NCBI GenBank assembly: GCA_045626925.1
Contig: JAZUQZ010000016.1
Span: forward strand, 43,413 to 107,412
Length of the DNA stretch: 64,000 bases
Direction of reading: 5' to 3'
DNA from: Aphodoplasma sp045626925
GTDB taxonomy: Bacteria; Bacillota; Clostridia; UBA1381; UMGS1253
Under the pieces are notes generated by a model. That model was not told the DNA's origin. It did no database searches and saw only the letters and a program-made list of their open reading frames with translations. This document shows positions 46,001-53,257 of this stretch, piece by piece. Positions within the stretch are counted from its first letter, which is position 1, and each line of letters starts with the position of its first letter. The position numbers and the translations under genes were made by a program.

Positions 46001-46346
46001 GCTTTTGAACTCCTGACATATAGACTGTTACATCTTGACTTACACCTGCAGCACGTGTAACCCTTTCATATACTACATCTTCCAATACATCATCAACATA
46101 TTTGCCAACCCAAAAAACCGCATTTGATGGTGAAACGGCACTTGGGTTTATATTGCTGATTGTAACCGTAGCAGATATTGTGCTTGCACTCGTCGGCAAA
46201 TCCGTAATAACTGTCGCCCCATTTTTGAATGTAACAGCCGAAGCTGCCAAATCGCCAACGGGCAATGATGCCGCCGAAACAGTCGTCGACATTGTACACA
46301 AAGTCATAATAAGGCACAATGTTAAACAAATATACTTTTTGAACAT
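43050..46346 (-). CDS. Large secreted multidomain protein, function unknown
   Basis: This 1098-residue protein has a signal peptide (1-25) and several beta-rich modules. Two are cadherin-like or Ig-like repeats with the SAETLEYDVKF and PNTFEYDIIL type strand, each followed by a region with Tyr/Trp-rich elements. A module of about 200 residues occurs twice (about 290-505 and 640-845), each with SFKxSxGxTIY, a W-rich turn, and a closing VxxWDxxD strand. No catalytic motif was recognised and there is no SLH or LPXTG anchor. The ATG at 46346 follows GAGGGGGAG. It could be a carbohydrate-binding or adhesin-like protein. The next gene has SLH domains. Confidence 0.75.
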   Translation of the reverse strand: MFKKYICLTLCLIMTLCTMSTTVSAASLPVGDLAASAVTFKNGATVITDLPTSASTISATVTISNINPSAVSPSNAVFWVGKYVDDVLEDVVYERVTRAAGVSQDVTVYMSGVQKLTGTKTVGATTVTYDRVVLKAYVWTGFENAKALTAPACIPSTDDSVFVVKNDKIWPNFDYSAETLEYDVKFERSEEISMRLVAKDNKTDIVQPNTYVLGENAVTVTAPNAAPKNYTFDISYKAPVIKDLRYGGNTKPEEAAPVYDENKPLAYRVSPYYSDANDNRNGVCPAYIGTGLRGLEQISTLSGLASYVTGKLLAKVGETYISFKASGGVTIYVLSNQAPASGTGYTLENGWTTLNNGTTPNYGGYASWSAYLNANPVGAVEATPKRTDGENLVDVPYYMASYNAYSSAASGRFLNEELAPLSAPNQKYIQTWKEYNYCYSKHFNANEEVIIPTIGKAAEQYVIVLAKWDAPNIDKDDAELHSMSAVIGDGTLIPKKVVSVDTFTSGDADNSAYEVTVPYTEGLTKASLEAAPKFEGTTYTLAAGEGYTFTDQKEVEFDENREAVIVVTTTSLDGTQHKTYTVTIKHDVSNDKKPNKIYDITASADTASIYGLNQGYADDLAAYTIDESPYAVQDTIVSGTTFPYSDSTEYTINTGTVFAGKTTSIIRRPNAHEENTPKRVPIGDLSALTSYFNKYYTGTQTWLSFKVSSGATIYYVDREGKAWPNGVAAGWTLCDTQIGGMNAYKKHYNPGQTVEIPNYGRPAEWSTLDPTNVSDMESAVINDTGFYLVEWDSADGIASTDASLAFVKVNGIDVQEFIEHPEWGTYMHNVDCDVATVTVTVAANHIGATVTMVPADGVVELDYDETIDVRVTIQPQDSTVDRTTKTISITRAEPSDNAKLSSFTYSIDGGSATVVNGWALAHKGRRAYTVEVPHDAVEITLNGVVADTGKATIEYTPADAKLTLSDLVRKGTIKATVKSQAAIMGYGSEDKSEFTVTFITPTILKSLTYGGIGVAGFDPNTFEYDIILSSEEVFTIVGVAQTAEDGVTVAYPDGDSFDPVATGGNGSRRIEIKKGDSVLKTYTLNFITGVEDGGEDWQ

Positions 46347-46632
46347 GTTAGCTCCCCCTCGTTCTTTTAGTTTTACAAATAAATATTGCTTTTCCAAGCT
46401 TATCAACGCTGCATAAATTTTATCTATACTAGGCAAATATCACAAAGAAAATATATTCCTCTCTACAATAAAATGCAGACAAACTTATTATAATAATATC
46501 ACATATATTGTTATATGTAAATCGCTATTTAATAATCTTTTTATATTTTTTCACTTTTTTTTGCAATATTATATTTTGTTGTACAATATGACTATTTTAC
46601 AGTGTGTATTTTGGGCATTTTGCATCTGCTTT

Positions 46633-48888
46633 TTACTGTTGCTCCTTGATAGTTTTTACATACTGTCCCGGAGATGTTCCCTCATATTTATTGAAAAGTC
46701 TGAATAGTGTCGCTACTGTATTACAACCAATGCGTGATGCAAGCTCACTATTTTTAACCCATGGCTCATTTTGAAGAATTTGCTTTGCCATTTTAATTCT
46801 GTACCTGCTTAAATAATCTTTAAAGTTTTCGCCGGTAGCCTCTTTAAAAAGTGTGCTTGTGTAACACTGTGACAAATCAAAATGACCACCTATATCAAGA
46901 AGCGATATGTCCTCATTATAATGTGTATGAATATAGTCAAGCATCGAATCAGCAAGATTGTCCTGCTCAAGCTTGTTTTCCATATTTATGTATTCAATTA
47001 CTTTGTCAAACAATTCGTGTATTTTTGCCCGAAGCTCTTGGGCATCGTTGCACATTTTCAGGTCAAGAAAAACTATACTCCCTTCGCCAAAAATCTCATC
47101 CGTAGTTTTGTTTAACGCTTCAGCGACTCTATTAACACTGGCCGTAATTGCAAATATAAAAGCATTTACCCTGTCCTTTGCAAGCGAGCGTTTTTCAAAG
47201 TTTTCAACAAGAATATTTTCAATAATTCTGTGTGTTTCATCGCTATGTGCTCTGATAACCTCTGCAATAAGCTCGCGTTCAACATCGAGCGGGTAATAAA
47301 AACCATCCGTATTTGCCGCATTTACATCCTCTTCTGCCACAATTGCGTTGCGGCTGCCTACTGTAAATCGGTTTTCCATAATTGTGCAAGACGAAGCATA
47401 CGAGGTTGATATTTCTGAAAGCTTTTCACAATCTGCACCGATTGCACCAATAATTCCAACCTCAAAGCTGCCCTCTACCATCATTGCCATATCGGCCAAA
47501 AGCTCTCGAAGTTTGCGCGTATCACTCCCGTACGAAATTGCTGAAATAGTACTGCAATCTATGTCGATGGCCCCATGTATAATCTGTTCTTTAAGTTGAT
47601 CGTCTATAAACTCTTTTATCTGATATTTAATCTTATCTATACTTTCGTGCGAAAAGGCATCCAAAAGCAAATCATAGTTTTCAAATTTTAACAAAACAAC
47701 TCTGTAAGGGCCCTCTGCTTCGTTTCCGCAAAGCTCGTCCATTCTTGTTATAATCTCTTCTTCGCTCAAAAGACCGAACATCAAATCCTTTAAAAGCTTT
47801 GTGCGAAGCGGATATGCCGTAGCGTCAAGCTTTTCTTTAAGTGATGATATATCACTCGACATATGTGTAAATTTCTGACGAACAAAAAGCCCCTCATCAC
47901 TTATATTGTCGTTCGTTCCCGCTAAAAAACCAATCGTTTTGTTTATAGGCGAGTATACCCATCTGGCAAGCAAAAGAAGTAATAACCAAAGGGCAATAAA
48001 CACCGCACAACAAATTGCAAATATTGAAAAGAATATTTGAGTTGCCTTTGTGGAAAGCGGTTCCGATGAGCACGCAAAAATATAGTCCCAATTGTGTGTG
48101 CCAGACTTTGTAACAGTATATAAATTTTTCTCAATAAATTCTGTTCTTATCCTTGATGATGGCGTATATTTTTTTATGACATTATTTATTATATTGCTCG
48201 ACTTGATTGTGTTTTTTCCTACATTGCATATCAAATTTTGTCCGTTAAGTATTGCAAATGAGCCTTCAGCTTTTATAGCATCTTCAAATATCATTCCCGC
48301 ATCAAGTGTGCATATTATGTAAGCATCAAGTCCATTTAATATTTTTTTATCTATCATAACAATAGTGCCTGCATCCTCACTCGACATTGAAGATGCATAG
48401 CTTATAAACATTTTTTCTTCGCTATCTTTATTTGCAAAATGTTGTCGTATGGATGTTGTTATGCCCATGCCAAAGCTATACAAATGCAAAAATTCAGTCA
48501 TATTTATTTGCTCGTTTGCGCCAATCACATTGTCTCTTTGGGACGAAAAACTTGACACATACATATCAAGGCCTTGATTTGAAAAATCCTTCGTCACGGT
48601 CGCGATCGCATTTTGAAGTGTGTTGGCATTTTGCAAATTATTATCGGCCAAATAATTTGCAAGTGCTGCATCTTCACTGATGCGCACAGAAGCGTCCTTT
48701 AATACATTAAGCCTTATATCAATTTTTTTTGATATTTGTTCAAGGGAAATTTGCTTTTTTGCAACAAAATCAAGTCTTGCATTCACAAAAGCACCTGCAT
48801 ATAAACAAACGCCCAATATAATTGTAAACACAAGAGAAATCGCAATATATCCCCATAATATACGCTTAAAAAGCTTGCGCCCGGTCAT
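46633..48888 (-). CDS. Membrane-bound AraC-family transcriptional regulator (YesN-like sensor)
   Basis: This 751-residue protein has two membrane segments (about 11-34 and 284-310) that enclose an extracytoplasmic sensor domain of about 250 residues, a cytoplasmic linker region, and a C-terminal AraC-type double helix-turn-helix (about 650-751) with DISLLDIGGHFDLSQCYTS and RIGCNTVATLFRLFNKYEG. Such one-component regulators in Clostridia and Paenibacillus usually sense extracellular sugars and control nearby sugar ABC operons. The orphan permease pair at 38428-40711 is a plausible target. The gene stands alone. Confidence 0.9.
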   Translation of the reverse strand: MTGRKLFKRILWGYIAISLVFTIILGVCLYAGAFVNARLDFVAKKQISLEQISKKIDIRLNVLKDASVRISEDAALANYLADNNLQNANTLQNAIATVTKDFSNQGLDMYVSSFSSQRDNVIGANEQINMTEFLHLYSFGMGITTSIRQHFANKDSEEKMFISYASSMSSEDAGTIVMIDKKILNGLDAYIICTLDAGMIFEDAIKAEGSFAILNGQNLICNVGKNTIKSSNIINNVIKKYTPSSRIRTEFIEKNLYTVTKSGTHNWDYIFACSSEPLSTKATQIFFSIFAICCAVFIALWLLLLLLARWVYSPINKTIGFLAGTNDNISDEGLFVRQKFTHMSSDISSLKEKLDATAYPLRTKLLKDLMFGLLSEEEIITRMDELCGNEAEGPYRVVLLKFENYDLLLDAFSHESIDKIKYQIKEFIDDQLKEQIIHGAIDIDCSTISAISYGSDTRKLRELLADMAMMVEGSFEVGIIGAIGADCEKLSEISTSYASSCTIMENRFTVGSRNAIVAEEDVNAANTDGFYYPLDVERELIAEVIRAHSDETHRIIENILVENFEKRSLAKDRVNAFIFAITASVNRVAEALNKTTDEIFGEGSIVFLDLKMCNDAQELRAKIHELFDKVIEYINMENKLEQDNLADSMLDYIHTHYNEDISLLDIGGHFDLSQCYTSTLFKEATGENFKDYLSRYRIKMAKQILQNEPWVKNSELASRIGCNTVATLFRLFNKYEGTSPGQYVKTIKEQQ

Positions 48889-49106
48889 ACGCTATCGCTC
48901 CTTTTATTACTTGCATTTCTTTTGATACATAATTTTATTATACATTGTTTTCAAAAGTTTTGCAAGAAAAATAATATATTAAATCTGCCTAAAATACGGA
49001 TTACTTTACGATATATGCATTTTTTAGGTAACATTACCACGCACAGATGCATATGATAATATTACTTTGTATCAAAATTTGTGTAATATGGTGGTGAAAG
49101 TATTAT

Positions 49107-49454
49107 ATGAGCATGCTTTTAGAAGCGCTGTTTTGGTTTGTTGTTTTGGCAGGAATTTTTTCACTCATAACAGATGTCATAAATTATTTTTTCTCACACA
49201 TTACATCAGACAAAAATACAGAATATATCGTTTTGCCTGTAAAAGATTGTCAGGAAAGCATTGAAATGCATATCCGCTCGGCAATATGGCGCAAGCAGCA
49301 TAAAAAAAGTAAAAACACATCACAAATAATTGTGGTAGACAAAGGCTCAAGCGATGATACAAAAAAAATAGCCGAGCAAATTGCACTCGACTATGATTTC
49401 GTCTTTGTAACAGATAAAGACGGATATATTGATTTTTTGCGAAACATAAAATAA
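49107..49454 (+). CDS. Small membrane-anchored protein with a glycosyltransferase-2-like fragment
   Basis: This 115-residue protein has one N-terminal hydrophobic segment (about 3-32) followed by a soluble part with IIVVDKGSSDDTKKIAEQIA. That matches the DxGSxDxT nucleotide-binding loop at the start of GT2 glycosyltransferases. The catalytic second half of a GT2 fold is absent, so it cannot be a working transferase. It could be a truncated gene or a small clostridial family that reuses this fold. It is read alone, from an ATG with another ATG two codons later, and ends at a terminator. Confidence 0.6.
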   Translation: MSMLLEALFWFVVLAGIFSLITDVINYFFSHITSDKNTEYIVLPVKDCQESIEMHIRSAIWRKQHKKSKNTSQIIVVDKGSSDDTKKIAEQIALDYDFVFVTDKDGYIDFLRNIK

Positions 49455-49458
49455 AAAC

Positions 49459-49488
49459 GGTACTTATCCATGTGGGCAAGTACCATTT
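49459..49488. terminator. Terminator between convergent genes
   Basis: GGTACTT and AAGTACC arms, extended inward by TCC/GGG, lie between the GT2-like gene and the sigma factor gene. Confidence 0.7.
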
Positions 49489-49505
49489 TATTGATTTGAC
49501 ATACT

Positions 49506-50204
49506 CTATATATTGTCTTTAAAATACATATCTCTAAGCTTTTTTAAAAGTTTGCGTTCCATGCGCGATATGCACATCTGTGACACGCCCAAATCTGACG
49601 CAATCTGTTTTTGAGTCTTTTCTTCATAATATCTTTTGTGTAAAAAACTGCGTTCATTCTCATCAAGAGAAGCCATGCATTTGTCAACAAAATCCTTGTC
49701 CTCAACAAACAAAAACCCTTCATCAGTTTTGCCAAGTGTACTTTCAAGATGCATGTCGTCGTTTAAAATGTCGCTTTCAAACGATATAACCTGTGGCAAA
49801 AGTCTGTCGCTCATTTGTGTGTTTTCTTTCTCGGTTGCGTTTGCAAGATGTATTCTGTATGCCTTTGAAAAAATTTCATAAAGCCTTCTCGGTACACGAA
49901 TAAAATTACCCTTGTCGCGAAAATATCGCTTAATTTCTCCCATAATTGTGGGCACTGCATATGTCGTAAATTTTGTACCCTTTGTCACATCAAAACGCTC
50001 AACTGCATACAAAAGCCCTATACAAGCAACCTGATACAAATCATCAAAATCGACCCCTCTGCCACAAAATCGCTTTGCGATTATGTGCGCAATATATGTG
50101 TATCTGTCAATAATCGTGTTTCGTATTTCTTTATCTTTTGTGTTTTTATAACACTCAAAAAGCTCTTCGTCCGAAGCTTTGTTTTCTATCATTTCGTGAC
50201 CCAT
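49506..50204 (-). CDS. RNA polymerase sigma factor of the SigB/SigF/SigG group
   Basis: This 232-residue sigma-70 family protein has region 2 DLYQVACIGLLYAVERFDVTK, FTTYAVPTIMGEIKRYFRDKG and VPRRLYE, as in SigB, SigF and SigG, and region 4 with KTQKQIASDLGVSQMCIS and MERKLLKKLR. It lacks the spoIIA or spoIIG neighbours that would identify it as SigF or SigG. No anti-sigma factor gene is adjacent. It is 15 bases downstream of a membrane protein gene. A forespore or general-stress role is possible. Confidence 0.88.
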   Translation of the reverse strand: MGHEMIENKASDEELFECYKNTKDKEIRNTIIDRYTYIAHIIAKRFCGRGVDFDDLYQVACIGLLYAVERFDVTKGTKFTTYAVPTIMGEIKRYFRDKGNFIRVPRRLYEIFSKAYRIHLANATEKENTQMSDRLLPQVISFESDILNDDMHLESTLGKTDEGFLFVEDKDFVDKCMASLDENERSFLHKRYYEEKTQKQIASDLGVSQMCISRMERKLLKKLRDMYFKDNI

Positions 50205-50219
50205 ATGCCTTCTGCCCCT

Positions 50220-50903
50220 TTAATAAGGATTTACATTGCCGCCACTGATAATGTATCGCGCCATAGCAAGCCCGTTTTCGTGATTTGCCTTTTGCCACTT
50301 TGCTTTTTCATTTCTTCGAAGTGGTCGCACGCACAAATACAAATCGTCTGCATCAACATTCTCAAACTGTGTAAAAATCGGGTTCTGCCCCATATTTATT
50401 GCATATACACTGCCGTCATCATAGCGTTTTAACAAGCTTTCATCAATTGAAAACTCCTTTGCATATTCGCCAAGGTCACAAAAACCATATTTTGAATAAC
50501 GGTCAACGAACTCCTTATCAAACAACAATACAACTGCATTACCGCCTGCCATTTCGACATTTGCCATATCAAACATAGCGACGCCTGCTTCATTGCTCGT
50601 CTCTTTATCAAGATATATTACATTAAATTTTGCAGTATTTTTTTCATCGTTATCTATATCTTTTGTAATCGTTGCAAACTTGTCCTCAAGCTCATATGCC
50701 TCAATTTGTCCCATAGCATCAATGCCACCCATATATGTTATAGTAAAATCAGGCTTGACGGTTGTAGCACACTCAACAAGGAAAAGTCCGATTGCTAAGA
50801 TTGCAGCGACAACGCCTACTATATGCCATTTGTAATAATACCATACATTACTCCACCATGCTTTTGTAAAAGGAGTCTTGTAGCGTTTTGGTTCTAAATT
50901 CAT
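50220..50903 (-). CDS. Membrane-anchored protein with extracytoplasmic domain, upstream of a sigma factor
   Basis: This 227-residue protein has a short cytoplasmic N-terminus with WWSNVWYYYKWHIV, one membrane segment (about 26-46) and a soluble external domain of about 180 residues. The external part has alternating strands and helices that recall a periplasmic-binding fold. Similar YYKWH-start proteins are common in Clostridia with unknown function, from memory. It precedes the sigma factor gene by 15 bases and is probably in the same transcript, but no anti-sigma motif is visible. Confidence 0.65.
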   Translation of the reverse strand: MNLEPKRYKTPFTKAWWSNVWYYYKWHIVGVVAAILAIGLFLVECATTVKPDFTITYMGGIDAMGQIEAYELEDKFATITKDIDNDEKNTAKFNVIYLDKETSNEAGVAMFDMANVEMAGGNAVVLLFDKEFVDRYSKYGFCDLGEYAKEFSIDESLLKRYDDGSVYAINMGQNPIFTQFENVDADDLYLCVRPLRRNEKAKWQKANHENGLAMARYIISGGNVNPY

Positions 50904-50988
50904 TTTATCTCACCTCATAGTTTAAAATATGCATTATTATCTCATTCACATATTTTTCCCCAAAATATATAAATTTTGAGACTATTTA

Positions 50989-52011
50989 TTATTTGCCATA
51001 GTATTTTTCTCTTGCACGCGCCATCGCTTCTATTGATTTGTCAAATGAATCTCTCGAGTTAAATTCCCGGTTGCAATAACCAGCCGTATATGTATAATCT
51101 CTCGTGGGCTCCCACGGGGCAGATATATAGCCAAGAATCTGGTCCTGTGACGGTGTGCCATTCTTAAAATATTCTACTACATGGTCTGTGTTTGTGTCGG
51201 GATATTGGTTAAAAATCGTTGTAGTAGGAACATATTTATAGCCATGATCCATAAGCGGAAGTATGTGCTTTCTAAAGTTCACTCTTATCCACAAATCCTC
51301 TTCACGAGTTATGCCCTTATCTTTATAATGGCCATCAATCTCTGTCATAACAGGGCCATCGTCACCACCATAATGGTTCCAATAATACCACGGCATCACT
51401 ACAACATCATCAGGATTTATATATTTTGTGCATAAATCAGGATAATAAATCAACGGCTCGTTCCATATCATTGCGATCGAACCGGTTTTCTTAACTTCAT
51501 CAATAAGGAACTTATAATCGCTTAAATACAGCTCCGGCTTTCTGAAAACAACATAGTCCGTACCCTGTATTGCACAAACTATTTCCTCTTCATCGCCGCC
51601 AAGGTGGATATACTTTGGATGCTCAAATATTTCGTATATCTCATTTATTATATCGCTGCAAAATTTATAGTACGGCTTTGTAGATTGCATACAGCGATAT
51701 TCACCCATCCAAAAATTGTGATGCGTCGAAAAATTAATCTTTGGTATAATCTCTATGCCACGCGCTCTGCATTTTTCAAGCTCCTGATGTGTTCGTTCAC
51801 GCGACCACGAGCCTTTTACTGCAAGCTCGGGATGGCTGTCATATACTACACCGTCACCAACATCAAGAAGTATTGTGTTTATACCGCCCTCTTCGCATTT
51901 GTCCAAAAGATAATTCCAAAAATTTTTATCAAAATCAATAGGGTTTTTTCCTCCCCATTGATTTGCGCTTAAATAGACCATAAGACCCCAAATCATTTTA
52001 CTATCACTCAT
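50989..52011 (-). CDS. GH20-like TIM-barrel glycoside hydrolase homologue, copy A
   Basis: This 340-residue protein has a (beta/alpha)8 pattern and the motif HLGGDE (136-141), which matches the catalytic H-x-G-G-D-E of family 20 hexosaminidases, where the Asp-Glu pair acts on N-acetylated sugars. The INTILLDVGDGV and GIEIIPKINFS strands also fit. There is no signal peptide, so it acts in the cytoplasm. The ATG at 52011 has AGGAG upstream. It is a clear paralogue of the next upstream gene, 25 bases away, and both share one promoter. Confidence 0.75.
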   Translation of the reverse strand: MSDSKMIWGLMVYLSANQWGGKNPIDFDKNFWNYLLDKCEEGGINTILLDVGDGVVYDSHPELAVKGSWSRERTHQELEKCRARGIEIIPKINFSTHHNFWMGEYRCMQSTKPYYKFCSDIINEIYEIFEHPKYIHLGGDEEEIVCAIQGTDYVVFRKPELYLSDYKFLIDEVKKTGSIAMIWNEPLIYYPDLCTKYINPDDVVVMPWYYWNHYGGDDGPVMTEIDGHYKDKGITREEDLWIRVNFRKHILPLMDHGYKYVPTTTIFNQYPDTNTDHVVEYFKNGTPSQDQILGYISAPWEPTRDYTYTAGYCNREFNSRDSFDKSIEAMARAREKYYGK

Positions 52012-52036
52012 TTTTCTCTTCTCCTTTTGCAAAATA

Positions 52037-53020
52037 TTATTTGCCGTAATATTTTTCTCTTGCAACCTTTAACAAATCAAGCGATAAATCATATGTGTCC
52101 TTGTATTTACCGTCGATCTCTCTCCATGGTGCAGTCATATAACCAATAATCTGCTCATCCGGACAATTTTCTTTAAAATACTTTAATGTGTCATCCGTAT
52201 TTGTTTCCGGGCAATAGAATGTAGAAGGCGTCGGGATATACTTGTAGCCCTTCTCCAAAAGCGGAACAATCTTTTTCATAAATTCTACTCTCATAGGAAC
52301 ATCCTTTTCATATCTGATGCCCTTGTCGTAATAGTGGTTATCTATATCTGAGATAATCGGGAAGTGTTCGTCCTCTGTATAGCTCCAATACCACCATGGT
52401 GAAATGACTGCTTCATCAGGGCCTATAAACTTTTCATATATTTCTGTATAATGAACAAGTGGCTCATGCCAAATCCATGGCTTTGCACCAAGACTGTTAA
52501 CTTCGTCAAATAAGAACTTCAAATCTTTAATCAATACCTCGTTCTTGCGATATATAACCACATCTTCAGCACAAGCGGTGGTAATGATGTTTTCTTCATC
52601 CATACCAAGATGTATGTAGCTTGGCTTGTCAAACATTTCATAAATTTCGCCCAATATGTTATGACAGAAATTATAATAACGCGTCGAAGATGTCATGCGA
52701 CGATACTCGCCCATCCAATATGCGTGTCCTGTTGAAAAATTAAGCTTTGGTATAAGCTCTATTCCGTATTCTCTGCACTTTTTAACCTCTGCAAGCACTT
52801 TTTCCTTGCTCCAAGCGCCATCGATTACGATTTCCGGATGGCTCTCATACTGTACGCCATCACCAACATCTATAACAATAGTATTTATGCCTGTATCGGC
52901 GCACTTTTTAATAAGCTCGTTCCAATACTCTTCATCAAACTCAACTTTTTCCCTTTTTGGTTGCCACTGACTTAAACTCAATTCCACAAAAAGAGCCCAT
53001 ATTTTTTGATTTGTTTTCAT
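52037..53020 (-). CDS. GH20-like TIM-barrel glycoside hydrolase homologue, copy B
   Basis: This 327-residue protein is the first of a tandem pair. It aligns throughout with copy A (INTIVIDVGDGV, GIELIPKLNFSTGHAYWMGEYRR) and has HLGMDE (137-142) in place of HLGGDE: the Asp-Glu pair is kept and one Gly is changed to Met. No signal peptide is seen. Substrate is unknown; a cytosolic role in breaking down imported amino-sugar or other oligosaccharides is plausible. Confidence 0.75.
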   Translation of the reverse strand: MKTNQKIWALFVELSLSQWQPKREKVEFDEEYWNELIKKCADTGINTIVIDVGDGVQYESHPEIVIDGAWSKEKVLAEVKKCREYGIELIPKLNFSTGHAYWMGEYRRMTSSTRYYNFCHNILGEIYEMFDKPSYIHLGMDEENIITTACAEDVVIYRKNEVLIKDLKFLFDEVNSLGAKPWIWHEPLVHYTEIYEKFIGPDEAVISPWWYWSYTEDEHFPIISDIDNHYYDKGIRYEKDVPMRVEFMKKIVPLLEKGYKYIPTPSTFYCPETNTDDTLKYFKENCPDEQIIGYMTAPWREIDGKYKDTYDLSLDLLKVAREKYYGK

Positions 53021-53085
53021 GATGAAAATCCTCCCTATTTTTCGTTTTTTTTAACGATTTTTAACATGGCTTGTATGTCAAGGAA

Positions 53086-53114
53086 ATTATAGCACACAAC
53101 ACTTTTTTTTGCAA
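53086..53114 (-). promoter_or_regulatory. Predicted sigma-A promoter of the GH20-like pair
   Basis: On the minus strand TTGCAA (53109-53114) and a perfect TATAAT (53086-53091) are 17 bases apart, about 65 bases before the start of copy B. Confidence 0.7.
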
Positions 53115-53172
53115 TAGAAATATGCACTTTTTTTGCTTATATTTTGCAATATTTGGTGTATTTGAAAAGAGA

Positions 53173-53201
53173 TTGACACACATTAAAAAAAAGTATATAA
53201 T
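53173..53201 (+). promoter_or_regulatory. Predicted sigma-A promoter of the secreted repeat protein
   Basis: A perfect TTGACA (53173-53178) and perfect TATAAT (53196-53201) are 17 bases apart, about 55 bases before the start codon at 53258. Confidence 0.85.
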
Positions 53202-53257
53202 TATTATACAAAGCAGCGTAAAAACAAGCCGATTTATATGGCAGATTGGAGTTGTAT

